From: Spirogloea muscicola
Taxonomy: Eukaryota > Streptophyta > Zygnematophyceae > Spirogloeales > Spirogloeaceae
Direction of reading: 5' to 3'
DNA length: 64,000 nucleotides
Assembly (NCBI GenBank): GCA_009602725.1
Contig: WELB01000079.1
Location: 396,873-460,872 of the forward strand
Under the pieces are notes generated by a model. It did no database searches. It had not been told where the DNA came from and was given only the letters and a program-made list of their open reading frames with translations. This document shows, piece by piece, positions 45,101 through 56,861 of the stretch (position 1 is its first letter; the number at the start of each line of letters is the position of its first letter). The translations under genes were made by a program, and so were the position numbers.

Positions 45101-46509
45101 GCCAAGCTCTGGGAGGCTGCTGGCCATCCTGTGGTCTCCTAGCTGCCCTGTTGGCAATTTACCTTGGGCTTCTGTGCCCGGTCTAGCGCCCATCTTCCAC
45201 TCCTTCACACAGGTGTCATCACTGTAGGCATGGACCTTCCGTACATGAAATCTCCATTTCAATTTTTAACAATGATTACTATCTCCAGATACCCTCTTGC
45301 TATTACGCAAAAGGACACACCCACTTTGAGCATGTTGGCAGCTGTGGCAACAAAAGCAGGCAGACAGGTAAAAAGGTGACACTTGGATGTCTATAGCTTG
45401 ATGTCAAAGTCTAGATCGTTTGAGAGCGTTAGTGGAATCAGACAGCCCCGTGGGTTGTGGTATACCAGACTGTTGAAAAGCCAACCACCACACCCTGTCT
45501 ATAGCAATTGAAGCGTTGTCAGCTAATTAGCATACTCAATCTTATGGTACTATTCAGATGAGTATCTCAGTGAATTAGAGGGCGACTGGCTGACAAGGCC
45601 AACATGCTCATGCGCGGATATTGATGGTACTATATCCTTTGCTTGACTGACTCCACAAGTTCCTCGTAGTGCATTCTTGAGAGTGTTGAAGCTCTGCCAT
45701 CTATTGCATACCTGCCCGACGGCTTCCTGTCCACATATGTATTCTTCTTGTAGTCCGATTGGACAATCCACTTGCTCCTAACTAAGCCCTTTCATGCCGT
45801 GGCTGACCAATGGCCAAGAGTCTGCCAACAAGTACACTGTCAAGGGATCGCAAACCAAGGCATGAAGAGAGTGGGTAAAACGAGTGCTGTGACCAGTGGC
45901 TCCTTGCTAACTGTTTTCATCTCCCTAGCAGGGGCCAGCAGCCCCACTGACAATGTAGGCAACCTGCATGGAGGGGCAAATCATTGAGATTGAGAGATGA
46001 GATACGGTTTTGAAAGAAATGTCGCTGCAGATAGCTGATACTCAAATAAGCAAGGCCGCTTACTGCAGGCTCTGGCTAAGTGCTAAAATGATCAGACCTT
46101 GCTATTGTGGAGCAACAGCAACAACCTCTTCCTGATAATCCATAGCTACTGGACAGAAGCAGATGCATCACTGCACATAAGCTGGTCAATGTCACTGCCA
46201 AGCAGCAACTACCTTCGGAGACAATGGAGTGGGCATGATATTAGGATATCCAGAAACAAGCAATGAATCTGCTTCGATAAAGATTGCTGAGGCCAGTTCA
46301 GATCTGTACAAAGTAGTAGATCTTTGTTGAGTCATACTCCTGAATGTTGTAAAACATTTGCATCAATTTGTTGCAACTGTGGTAAGGTTGCTTGCAACCA
46401 TGATATATATTGCGGATCGTCAGCCTGCACAACGAATCGCTACAAAGACCTGCGTTAGCAAACACTGTCCAGACATCAGACAGCCATACAAAGAGCAGCT
46501 AATCACCAC
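45101..46509. other. Intergenic region, nothing recognised
   Basis: About 1.4 kb with no homology-bearing frame and no repeat family that I could identify. It probably includes the 3' untranslated region of the SDS22-like gene at its right edge. Confidence 0.4.
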
Positions 46510-48487
46510 CTAACCACCATAGAGGTGATGTAGTATATAGCGATCATAGCCAGCAGTTGCAGAGGCCCTTACACAGGGGTTGCGTTCAAGATAGATTGTT
46601 GTCAAATGTGAGCTCAAGCTCACTAGGTCCAAATCATCTAAAGACTGGATGCCATTATCATTACACCATAGGTCTTCCAGCCTTTTTAGCAGTGGACATG
46701 CAGCGAAAATTAGAATGCTGAACTTGATTGTATCAGAACCACTGTTGGAACATGGAATGAATTTCAATAGATCCAGGTAGTCACTCGCCAGCCTAATCTG
46801 ACATAACTTACAAGCTAACTCCTCCACTTTCACAACAGAGACATGCAAACAAATTATGTCTGCTTAAATGCAAATGCAGTAAACCCAAACACAACAAGAC
46901 AGCATCCATCGCCCAGAGTTGGGTCTAGTGAACACCTTGTTAGACCCTGCAGATTTTCTATTTTTGATATTTGGTTTGCTGAAATGTCGAGAATCTTCAG
47001 GTTGGATAAAGTTGAAAGACCCTCCACCTTGCTAATACCATTGTGGCTCAGATAGAGTTCCTCCAGCAACCTGCACTCCTGTTGTATTTTCTAACAAATT
47101 ATAGACTAGTATGGACATGTGCAGGACACACTTCGTATATATCTGTTCTGTATTACATGTCAATGTTAGATGCCCTGCACTCACGAACAGATAGACAAAA
47201 CCTACAAGCACCTTTAACAGTCAGGCCAACACATGAATATGACATGATCAGCTGCAGAGTAAGTCACACCTCGAAACCAAGCATGGAAGTCAAGCGATTG
47301 CTCTGGATGCTGACTTTCCTCAACCCAGAGAGTGAAAACATGTTGGCCTCCCGTATTTTGTTGCGGCCCAACCAAAGCTCTGTGAGGCCAAGCAGATGTT
47401 GCAACCCTTCCATGACCTGCCCAAGCATGGGCTACAAATCAGTTAGTGAAAGCTCTACCTTCATGCTATCCCAGGCAATGCAAATAGTTTCGAAGTCCTG
47501 GCAAGAGCAAAACATGTGCCAAACGCATGCCCAAGCTTTGCATTGTAATATCAAAGACAACTGCAAATAACAGCTGCAACAGCTGCTAAATAACTGGAAT
47601 GAGGTATTTCATAGGCAGGCCAACCCTAATCTTGTTGGAGCCAAGCTCGAGCAGCTTCAACGAAGACAAGTGATCCAGCTTTTCCATCTTAGAGATAGCA
47701 TTGTTGGAGGCATAGAGCTCCTCCAAACAGGCAGGCCCATCAGCCAGCCCAGCAAGTGAAGATAGCTTGTTGAAAGACACGTCGAGTCGTCTCAGCTGTG
47801 AGAAGGTTCCAAGTGGTGGCCACTGTTCCAGCTGGTTGTCCCTTAGCACGAGCTCCTGCGCTTGTACAATACACATGCGTTGCTAGGAAGCAATTAGCAA
47901 CTTCTTCCATTGTACCGCTGCAAGGGTGTGGAATTTGCATGCTACTTGTCCAGCATGTCAGTGAGTAAGGGATAACTCGTAGAGTCAGCCTTCTAGCGTC
48001 AGCACAAGCTGCTAATCGATGCACTCACGTGCAGCTCAAGGTAGTCACACACGTGAAATACAGTAGCCCCTCACCACTCAGGCTGCTCACCCAAAAGGCA
48101 AAGCATGATGCCCATCAATACAATCTGATTGTGATGCCTCATGGCGTGCCATTGGTCGAGAGCACCAACCTCGAGCGATGCAAGCGAGGCGCAGCCGGCG
48201 AGCTGACGCGCCGCGTCGTCGGCAAGCAGGTTCTGGCGGAGGAAGAGCCGGCGGAGGCGCGGCAGCTGGGCCAGGCGGGGGTCGAGGTCCGCGAGGCGGT
48301 TGGCGGTGAGGTCGAGCTCGGTGAGCGTGGCTGGCAGCGCGACGGGGCCCAGGGACTTGAGCTGGTGCCCCGTCAGGTCCAGCAGCTCCCCGTCCTCCGA
48401 CAGGAACCCCACGGCGCCGGCCTCTGCGCCGCAGCGCCGGCGATGGCGGTCGCCGTCAGCGGCGGCGCCCGCCTCGGAGACCGCCAT
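46510..48487 (-). CDS. SDS22-like leucine-rich repeat protein (protein phosphatase 1 regulator type)
   Basis: Five exons on the minus strand: 48487-48170, 47855-47625, 47416-47270, 47075-46936, 46681-46510, phases consistent, 335 residues. After a 30-residue leader, LRRs of the SDS22 subtype follow one another: LTELDLTANRLADLD, LRRLFLRQNLL, LRRLDVSFNKLSSL, LEELYASNNAISKMEKL, LKLLELGSNKIR, LTELWLGRNKIRE, LRKVSIQSNRLTSM, LEELYLSHNGISKVEGL, LKILDISANQISKIENL and LEDLWCNDNGIQSLDDL. An LRR-cap-like end follows (LTTIYLERNPC). SDS22/PPP1R7 binds PP1 catalytic subunits; here that is inferred from subtype and length. The end YDRYILHHLYGG is shorter than the usual final helix, so one more exon may exist. 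The acceptor at 47076 (AACAGGAG) is not ideal. Confidence 0.88.
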
Positions 48488-49108
48488 GTCCGCCAGAGCA
48501 TCACGGCAGCCGAGCCTGACGAGAGGTCACCGCCAGTAACCGGCCGCTCAGCGGTCGTTGTCGCCACTCACCAGGCATGGTTCGAGAAGCGCCAGGGCGG
48601 CCGCCGGAGGCGCGCAGGCGGCGGAGGCGGCGGCGGCAGCAGCGGCGTCGGTCTGCGGCGGCGGCGGCGGCGGCGGCGACCCCGCGCGGCGAGCTCTCAT
48701 CGCCGGGGTTGACGGCCGAATGAATATTATGGGACCCGTGGGCTACATCTCGTTAAGTTCCCCGTAAGCTCGGGGCTGGAGCGATGCGGGAGGGCTTGCC
48801 ACGTGGGTGCTTCTTGGTGGACAGATTGGTTAACAGCAGCCATGGCGGGCTGCCGTTAGCACCGGAAGACTGTTGAAGGCCGGCGTGCCAGCGGCTGGGC
48901 AGAGCCCACACTGAGAGGTGAGGGAAGATTGAGCGTTTGAGCGGGCAAAGAGGCAGGGCTTGGGCCAGTAAGCTGAAAATGGGAAGGGCTCGCCCATCTA
49001 GGATATGGGCTGGAAAAGCCAGCCCAAAAAAAGAAGAAAGTACGAGAAGGGGGCCAGGGAAGCGCTAAGAAAAACAAGCACAACAAGAAACAAAGCAGCT
49101 ACGATCAC
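48488..49108. repeat. GC-rich upstream region of the LRR gene, then LINE tail with family A
   Basis: GC triplet runs at about 48600-48685 lie just upstream of the LRR start and probably belong to its promoter or leader. From about 49100 back to 48950 runs the minus-strand LINE tail: TGGCCCCCTTCTCGTAC, then the hairpin GGGCTGGCTTTTCCAGCCC (49007-49025 on the plus strand) and GATGGGCGAGCCCTTCCC. Confidence 0.65.
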
Positions 49109-49670
49109 TCAGTAACCCCTGCTAAGCAGCCTCAGGTCAGAGAAGCTTGGCTCCTGGAAGTGGGTCCCCTGGCCAGAGCCAGACGCAGCAGCGACGGCTC
49201 TGCCAGCACGCAGGTGCAGCGCGCGGGCCATAGACCTCTGCAGCGAGACGGCCAAGCGCATCCGGTACACCTGCGTTAGCGACCCGGCTGCAAGAAAGTC
49301 CCCCGGCTCCCTATGGAAGCGGCGGACGATGGCGTGGCGGGCGAGCTGCTTGAGCAGCTCGAGCCACCGAGCGCCCAACGCCCCATGCGTGTCGATAGCC
49401 AGCGGGAAGAACTCGGCTTCCCGCGGATGATCAGCGTATTTGAGCTCCTTAGCTCGAGCGGCGCAGGCGACCGCATACCCAGCCTTGATGGCACATTGGG
49501 CTGGGTGTGAGCGGTCGCATGCGTCTGTGGTCACCACGTCCAGGATAAGACGTGGCCCGCCGGCTTGTGGGGTGGCCACAAGGTCTACGCGACGTTTGTG
49601 GAGACCGTCGGCCCTTTGCTGGAGCGGCATGACGGCGGAGTCCTCCGCTGCCACCGAGAAAGGAGTGCGC
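49109..49670 (-). mobile_element. LINE 3' fragment with restriction-like endonuclease domain, 5'-truncated
   Basis: The minus-strand frame reads KRRVDLVATPQAGGPRLILD, then VVTTDA, AIKAGYAVACAARAKELKY and FFPLAIDTHGALGARWLELL. The order V-D, about 13 residues, D, then K and Y fits the PD-(D/E)XK-like endonuclease found at the C-terminus of R2/CRE/NeSL-type LINEs. The copy begins abruptly just after a family A unit (49665-49735) and is followed by another in its tail, so it lies between two family A modules. Related, more decayed copies are at 15225 and 14222. It probably belongs to the same family as the element at 60676, whose own 3' part is hidden in the N gap. Confidence 0.78.
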
Positions 49671-50100
49671 GCCCATAGAGAAGAGGGGCTGGCAAAGCCA
49701 GCCCAAAAAAGAATGGACAATGTCCCAAAGCCAAAGAAAGAGGAGCCGGAAAAAGGACTACACTACAAAACACTGCAGAACACAGAAACGATGCAAAGGG
49801 AAGCCAGCCTCCACCAGGATGCCAGACCTTGTCCATTCTTTTGGGCTGGCCTCTTCCAGCCACCAGTTAATCCGCGCTTGCTGGATGCCATGCATCGCAT
49901 CCCGGAGGCGGTCGTGGGCCGCTGTCCGCTCACCGCCGTGGGAACAGCGCTGAATATGAGCGGCCAGCTCCCCAGGCTCGGCCCCCTGAAAATGATCCCG
50001 CACTTGGGGCTGGGCTGGTGCCCTGGTTATATAGAATAGTGGCACTCCCAAATGGGGCAAGGGCTGTGAAAAGCCAGCCCGAAAAGAATTGGTTACATAG
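49665..50100. repeat. Family A units at 49665-49735 (-), 49825-49882 (+) and 50035-50095 (-)
   Basis: The middle unit, with CAGACCTTGTCCATTCTTTT and GGGCTGGCCTCTTCCAGCC, belongs to the young subfamily but is truncated at its left end and has lost a few bases near its end. The others are older variants (GGGGCTGGCAAAGCCAGCCC, and GGGCTGTGAAAAGCCAGCCC). Confidence 0.8.
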
Positions 50101-51419
50101 ATGCCGGGGGAGCCCGGGTGGGCGACGCCTCAAGTGTCTGAACAGAGCTGCTTGTGGGGTGAACGCGGTTAGCCGCCGTCCATCAAGCAGGTAACGCAGG
50201 TGGTGCTCCGACCCCTAAACGATTCTGGAAGGGAGGGGACGGGAACTACTTGCAGCTTCTGCCGCCTTCTAGCTAACCTCCAGTCAGTCAAGGCTTCCCC
50301 TTCCCCTTTAACGAGTTCTCGCTTAAGGGCAACAATACCTCTGGGGCTTAGAGGGGCTTATCCGACGCGGCTGGGGCAGCGGCTGGGCATTGGTCGAAGA
50401 ATGCCACGTGGATACATGTGTGGGCCCCACTTGCGCCGAGCGCTGGCGGCCGTCGGATCAGCCCCTCGGCCGAGGCAATCGGGGCCGTGCAAGGGCTCCC
50501 GGGTAAGAAATTAGAGGGACCGGCGGGCCCCCCCGCATTCGACCCTGTCTCTCCCTCCCCGACCGAGCTTCGCCCTCTTCCCACGACCAAGTCCAAGCGC
50601 TGTGCTGGAGCCTCGCCCCGGAGCCGCCCCTCCCTCCCCAACCGACCCCCCACCGACGGGGCTCACAGCCCGTATGGCGCCATCGGATTTCCCACCCGCG
50701 GCCCACCCCCCTCCACCGCGGGCCAGCCCAGGCCACCCCCCCGCCGCCAGCCAGCCTGCCAGCCCGCCGAGGCCGCCGCTAAAACCCCACGCGCCGCCAT
50801 GGCCCCGGCTGCCGCCGCCGCCGCCGTCTCCCCCGCCGCCGCCGCCACCATTGCCAGGGCCGCCGGATCGCCTGCGCGCTCCTCCGTCTCGCCCCTCTCC
50901 AGCCAGGCAAGAACGACGAGGCTTCGCTGACGCAGGCCGCGCCGGCAGCTGTGCCAGCACGGTAGCGCGGCTACAGCTTCTGGCTCTACGGAGCCGGATG
51001 GATCAGCGGACTGATCAGCTCACCTCACATTGTCGTCGAGCGAGCCCGATCACCGAACTGAGTGTGCTGGGCCCGTCATCTCCCGCAGTTTGCTGGTGGG
51101 AGAGTGACCAGCTACATTGCCAGCAACGAGCTGCGGCGTGTTGCGTTTGCCAGCCTCCGGACGAGGAGCCGTCATGTGAGCATCGACAGCAGTGATCGGC
51201 ACTGACAGGCCTCACAGCATGGTGCAGCACAATGTGGATGGCATTGTGGTGTCTGCAGGTTGCATGAGCAGCAGGGTATTCTGGGCCAGTGCTGCGCAGA
51301 TGCACAGGGTAACCATGAAGGTCACGACCTTCTAGACGTTCGAATGGTTGGGGTTGAGGTTTGGCTGGAGCATACAAGCGGATGGGCATACCAGCCTTGC
51401 TTATTCATGAACGTACACG
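50101..51419. other. 5' region of the glutamine synthetase gene
   Basis: Very GC-rich from 50340 to 50960, with CCGCC runs and long overlapping frames. One frame (ATG at 50799) reads MAPAAAAAAVSPAAAATIAR, like a transit peptide, but closes without a clear donor. Another (same region) reaches a GCACG|GTAGC donor. A non-coding or targeting first exon spliced to 51450 is possible; see the gene entry. Confidence 0.4.
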
Positions 51420-54400
51420 ATGATGCAGGGCAGCAGTACACTTCTCCAGGTTCGTGCTCTAGCTCAGAGAGCTGAGTACATCTGGATGGATGGCCTTGAG
51501 GGGCAAAAGGGCATCCGCTTCAATGAGATGCGCTCAAAGACCAAGGTCATCCCAAAGCCTGTGCCAGCAGGCTCTGTCGACTTCCCCCAGTGGTCGTTTG
51601 ACGGGTCCAGGTCAGTGGAGGCCACATTCAGATATGGCTGTGGTTAATGCCTAGGACACTTTGATTTGCCTTCTTTGTGTATAGAGCATTCTCTTAACAC
51701 CTGGTTGAAAGTCAGCTGCTGCTTATTCAGGCTAGCGCAGCTAGCCTGCAACACGTTGCTTTAGAGGCTTGCTTGCTGGCATGGTTGCTCCTGAAGAAAG
51801 CTGAGTGCTGGTCAACTGGTGGCCGAGGAGTCTTGAGGAGGGCAAAGTCGTGCTAGATGTGAAACATCTGATATGGGAGGTCGAAGCTGCCAAATCAGAT
51901 CAGCACTTGTGACATATGGTGGGCTTGCTCCGTCATTTCTTGGCAGCACTGGGCAGGCCGAGGGAGGCGACTCTGACTGCATCCTGAACCCCGTCTTCTC
52001 TTGTCCTGACCCCATCCGCGGCGATAACAATGTCCTTGTCCTTTGCGAAGTCCTGACGGCGACTGGTGTGGTAGGTGGTGCAGCCGCAGAGGCTCATCCT
52101 CAGTGCCTGATATCCAATACTTGCGCAGCAATTTGCCATGAAGAGCGTGTACTTTGCCACATCACTGTTGGTAAAGCAGTAAGCGTGCAAGCAATTTCAC
52201 GGCTCACTTAGATTGTTGCACCAGCTTAATGAATAGTGCCCCTCAAACTGGTGCTTTAGTGTGAGAGGAGGGATACAATAGCTCAATATCACTAGGATAT
52301 TGAACCTTATCATCATGTCACAGGTGGGTTAACTTTTAGCACGCCTTGTCCTCTTGCTGCAGCCCCACACTACAAACACCCGCCGCAAGATGAGTGAGAT
52401 CCTTAGCCCAGACGTGCTGGCGGAAGAGACGCTCTTTGGCTTTGAACAGGAGTACACCATGTTTGGCAAGAACGGCAGGCCATTCGGCTGGCCTGAGGCT
52501 GGATACCCTGCTCCCCAGGTCAGCTGGACAGGTTTCTTTACCTGCATGAGGCAACCTGAAGTCAATGCGTGTCCATTAACACTGCACTGGCGTTGTTGAG
52601 CTGAGCCGACGTCCCAGTTGCTCAGCTCTTTGAGCATCCAATATCTTTGCATTGAACAGGTTGAGAAGAGCAGTTTAGGTAATGCACTTATCCCTCATGA
52701 GAGCTAAAAACAAGCAATCTTACTATCCAATGTTCTCTAGAATCAAGCTGCCTACTGAGCATGAGCTAATTGCCAGGGACCATTCTACTGCGGAGTGGGC
52801 CTGGAGTCTGTCTATGGGCGTCAACTTGTTGAAGCCCACATGGATGCCTGCATCAAGGTACCTTGATATGAGCAGCTTGCGAAAGGCTTTAACAGGTTGT
52901 TAGCTTCATGAACTGCATATATTGCGATAAGCACAACCTGATTCCATCCAGACCGCCGTCAAGCAGAGAACACTCCAGGCAGGCTTGATCAGAAAAATTT
53001 ATGAAGACCTTGTAGTGTGATCTTTTCTTTGCAGGCAGGACTCAAGATCAGTGGTGTCAATGCTGAGGTCATGCCTGGTCAATGGGAGTTTCAGATTGGT
53101 CCTGCTGGTCCTCTTGAGGTCGGCGATCATGTAATGATCGCCCGATGGCTCTTGCATAGGTAGGTGGCCTTTTCACCCATCACTGGTTCAAGATTGACAA
53201 CCTCACACATTGACTGAGCTGAGACTATGAGGCCATCCAAGAGAAGCCTGGATCCACAATCATGGAAGATTGGTCATAGGTTTTTGATTGTTCCTCTCAT
53301 CTGCATTGCTTGCCCGGTGGATCAAGTGCTCCAAAAGCCAGAAGCGCAGCTGCTGCTTTCTGAGTTTGCAAATAGTGAAGAATGATAGAGAATTCCTTGC
53401 AGGTTGGGTGAGGACTTCGGCATCACAAGCACTTTCGAGCCAAAGCCAATGGAGGGTGACTGGAATGGTACCGGTGCACACACCAACTATTCTACTAAGT
53501 CCATGCGCAATGACGGTGGAATGAAGGTCTGTGTGACGAACTTGAACAGAAATAAATGTGCAGACTTCTTCACAGGCAAACCCTGTCATCCACCTCAATG
53601 TCAAAGGACACTGTCGAAGAACAATACATGTTACCTGTTAGTTGCCTTCATTTGAGGACCTCACAATGCTCCTGTCACTTGCTCGAAACTATTACATGCG
53701 TAAGGGCCTACGAACTAAGGCCGAAGACCTTGCAAGTCCTCTGCAGGCCATTGAAGCTGCTATCGAGAAGCTCTCCAAGAAGCATGCTGAGCACATTGCT
53801 GTCTATGGCATTGGTAATGAGCGCCGGTTGACAGGCAAGCATGAGACAGCCAACATCAACACGTTCAAGTGAGGTCTCGAGAAACCTCATACCTCATTTT
53901 TTCATGCTCACTCCACTATCAGACTGCAACCAGGATGACAAGCTAATTGCAAATACGAGGATATTAGACTCTAGTGCGTTGACCTAACCTCCCTAAATCG
54001 CAGGGCTTACACCATAAACTTGATCTGTCACCAGCGTCTAGGTGTTGCTAAAGTGATCTAAGGGGCTTATCTGCTGTCAGCAGTCATTCAGCGCCTGCAA
54101 CTTTAGGAGATTAGCATCTTGTCGACTCTGCCAAACCTCGTCACATGGTCCCAAGCAACGCCCAGCATGTTATGCTTCTTAGGTTGCAGAATGTTGAGAA
54201 GCTTGCCTTGCTGAATGAGTGAGGCAGGCAAAGCGCTGATCACAGTGACACCTAGTGTGACAGGCCTTAATGTAGACAGGACTGTCGTATTTTCCTACCA
54301 AGGTCAAGGGATGCAGTCCAATGCATCCAATATGTGATGGGCAGCAGTCTCAGTGACCTCCTCTTACCTAACACAGAAGGAGCCGCTGTTGCAGTCAGCC

Positions 54401-54657
54401 AAGTCCTGTGTCTACATCATACTGCCAGTCAGTCAAGTTGCAGATTGACGTTCCTGTGCTTCCAGCTGCAAGCCAGATATTGACCAAAGCTTATTTTGCT
54501 TGACAGGTCTGGTGTGGCTGATAGAGGTGCATCCATCCGCATTCCTCGCCCCTGTGCAATTGAAGGCAAGGGCTATTTGGAGGACCGCAGACCTGCAGCC
54601 AACGTGGATCCTTATGTCGTGGCTCGCAAGCTCATCGAGACCACCCTCAAGTCGTAG
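51420..54657 (+). CDS. Glutamine synthetase, eukaryotic type II
   Basis: Makes glutamine from glutamate, ammonia and ATP. Exons: 51420-51610, 51947-52070, 52363-52518, 52777-52857, 53035-53159, 53403-53526, 53747-53868, 54507-54657, phases matching, 357 residues, the usual GSII size. Motifs in order: [36 protein letters not shown] (the substrate latch), the metal ligand segment [62 protein letters not shown] (nucleotide binding), [11 protein letters not shown] and GASIRIPR, then [17 protein letters not shown]. The [12 protein letters not shown] and [10 protein letters not shown] variants resemble algal rather than land-plant cytosolic GS. The start is ambiguous: either ATG 51420 (short cytosolic N-terminus, [10 protein letters not shown]) or an upstream exon spliced at the TCTCCAG acceptor before 51450. 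Plastid targeting would need the latter. Confidence 0.97.
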
Positions 54658-55283
54658 GGTCGTTGCAGGTTTGACCGAGCTCATCAATTTTGTACCCACT
54701 TCGTACCTGGACACTAGAGATGTTTGCCATTGCCTCCAAATTCTTCTCCTCTTAGAAGCCCCTTATGTGCTATCATTAATGGCTTCAACATGTCATCTGC
54801 ACTGCTCAGCTGGCACTCTGTGCTTGATCCACATGCACATACAGACACTGTACTTAGCAGGATGTCTTCATGCTGCTGAATCTGCACAAATATAGGCTGC
54901 ATACGCAGAGAGGAAATCTGAGGCTTCCAAAGTCTGCAGCTGGTACAAGATCACAGCACATGAAATAATCTCAGCATTGCCCTTCATGCTATCCAGCTGA
55001 GTGCATGACTACTTGAGTGCATACCCATGCAGGAGTGAAAGGCACCTCGCGAGTATTGACTGCCTGATATTGCAGAGTGGCTACTAGCATTGCTTCGTAC
55101 CATCTACCAGTATTAAACTGCTCAGGGGCACAGTATGATGGCAAGTGCCACTCACGACCTGGTCATGCTGTGGTGTCGAACTGATCATATGGAGATGCAA
55201 GATCTTCACTTTGAGCATAACGTTGGCAGACAGCATATGACTTAACTAGCGCAAAAGTGCATGTCAGCAGAAAGTTGTCAGCC
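54658..55283. other. Convergent spacer between glutamine synthetase and the TPM-domain gene
   Basis: About 620 bases between two facing stop codons. No exon or repeat was recognised. It should contain the 3' ends of both transcripts. Confidence 0.5.
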
Positions 55284-56861
55284 TTATCTTTCAGGTCGGT
55301 CTTCGGTGTCAGACCCTGTCTGCCCTTGCGTGAAGCCAGGTGGCTGGCCAAAGATTGGAGTCAAATAAAGAGCTGCAGCGGCCCCGAGAAAGGCGGCAGT
55401 ATTCTTAAGCACAGGCTCATAATTTGAAGTCCTGGAGATTATGGGGAGGATGCCGAGGGACAGGAAGAGGATGCCCCAAAGAGGTGCAAAGACGAGAACC
55501 CATTGGAGGGAGGAGTCGACCCGGCCAGAAGGCGGCACCCTGGCGGCGAATCCAAAAACGGCGCCGCCAGCAATGGACGTAGCAAGTGTGAGGAAGTAGA
55601 GATCTTCAGTAACGCCCGGCACATTCTGACAACCTTCGTCTTTGCTGAGGCACTCTTGCAGCGCCTCGCTGACCCTGATTACCGGCTGCATTTCGCCCTC
55701 CTCCCGCACATAGAACTGCACACCATGAGCAAACCAAGGGCTGCCGCTGAATGTGAGATGCAGCATCTCAATTTCTATCCTGCTTACTTCGTGGTCTAAC
55801 AGATAGATCATTATCTGTGAATGTGAGTCAGGCCACCGATAGTAGCTACAAGCGGCAGCTCGTGGTACATGCCTGGTTGCCATAGCGGTTCTGGAGCTCA
55901 ACGAAGAACTGCCGCGGGAGCTTGGCGCGCACAGCGCCACCCGTGTTGAAGTTGAGAACGTTGGGCGCAGTCACGTCCTCAATGACAACAACCGTGCGCT
56001 CGCCGGGCCGCCAGCGTGCCCGGACCACGTCGCCCGAGGGCGCTGTACCAGCGCTGGTGCGGGTGAGCACGCGGATCTCCCATCCGGACTGCCGCTCAAA
56101 GGCGTCCAACTGAGACCGCGGAGAGCTGCGGCAGCAGTAAGGCAGCGGTCCCACTGCACCACGGCGGGAGAGCGCAGACAACGCTGTGCAGCTTGCATGC
56201 ACGCCCCTTGAGCTCCATCGAGGCGGCAGCCTCACAGACGCGCTTAAGCGCTCGTCCGCCACCAGAAGCCACTTCTCTACACGACTCCATGCCTTGCCGG
56301 CGTGTCGAAGCACCGCTTGAAAGGGCACAGGGGTCGTACCTGCGCCGCCAGCTCGGCCAGCTTGGCTTCGGAGAAGACTTGCGCTGAATCGATGATGGGT
56401 GACACGGGCTCCCCAGCCGGCGGCGGCAGCGTCGCGGCGCCGGCCCAGAGGCTTGGCCTCGCTGGGGCCCCAAGGCAGAGGGCCACGGCGAGGCCCAGCG
56501 CCACGGCGGGCGGGCCCAAGGTGGCGGCCAACCAGCGACTGCTGTCCTGATGGCCGCGGCTGTCCTGACTGCCGGCGCTGGAGCTGGAGGCGACGACCTG
56601 CGCCCACCGCTTCCGAGGAGAAGCGGCCGGCTTGGCGTTCGCGCGCGCGTGCTCAATGGCGCCCGGGGACTCGCTCAGCTGGCGGCAAGACGAGCAGCAG
56701 CTCAGTGCCGCCGGCGACCATGGCACACGAAGACCGCCATGGGTAGCTCCCCCCGCCGCCGCCGCCGCCACTGCCGCCGTAGAGTGCCGCGTCGCGACCA
56801 CCGCCCAGAGGCCGCGGCGCGGCAGGCCGAGGCCCGCTGGCGGCGCGGCCACAGCCGCCAT
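55284..56861 (-). CDS. TPM-domain thylakoid protein with C-terminal membrane spans
   Basis: Three exons on the minus strand: 56861-56340, 56109-55873, 55715-55284, all phase 0, 396 residues. The leader (MAAVAAPPAGLGLPRRGLWA, then Arg/Ser/Ala-rich) fits a plastid transit peptide. A hydrophobic stretch at about residues 112-128 (LGPPAVALGLAVALCLGAPA) may serve thylakoid transfer. The TPM domain follows: PIIDSAQVFSEAKLAELAAQ, LDAFERQSGWEIRVLTRTSA, TVVVIEDVTAPNVLNFNTGG and LPRQFFVELQNRYGN. Three hydrophobic spans come last (about 294-311, 323-342, 357-375). TPM proteins include thylakoid TLP18.3 and Psb32, connected with photosystem II repair; this longer type with extra spans occurs in algae and plants, its role unsettled. 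The second intron has a GC donor (CAG|GCATGT), the only splice choice keeping frame. Its start codon overlaps that of the divergent pseudouridine synthase. Confidence 0.93.

Noticed and set aside
50418-50930. Proline-rich and alanine-rich frames upstream of glutamine synthetase as separate genes
   Set aside because: They overlap in several frames of one CCGCC-rich stretch and none has homology or good splice borders.
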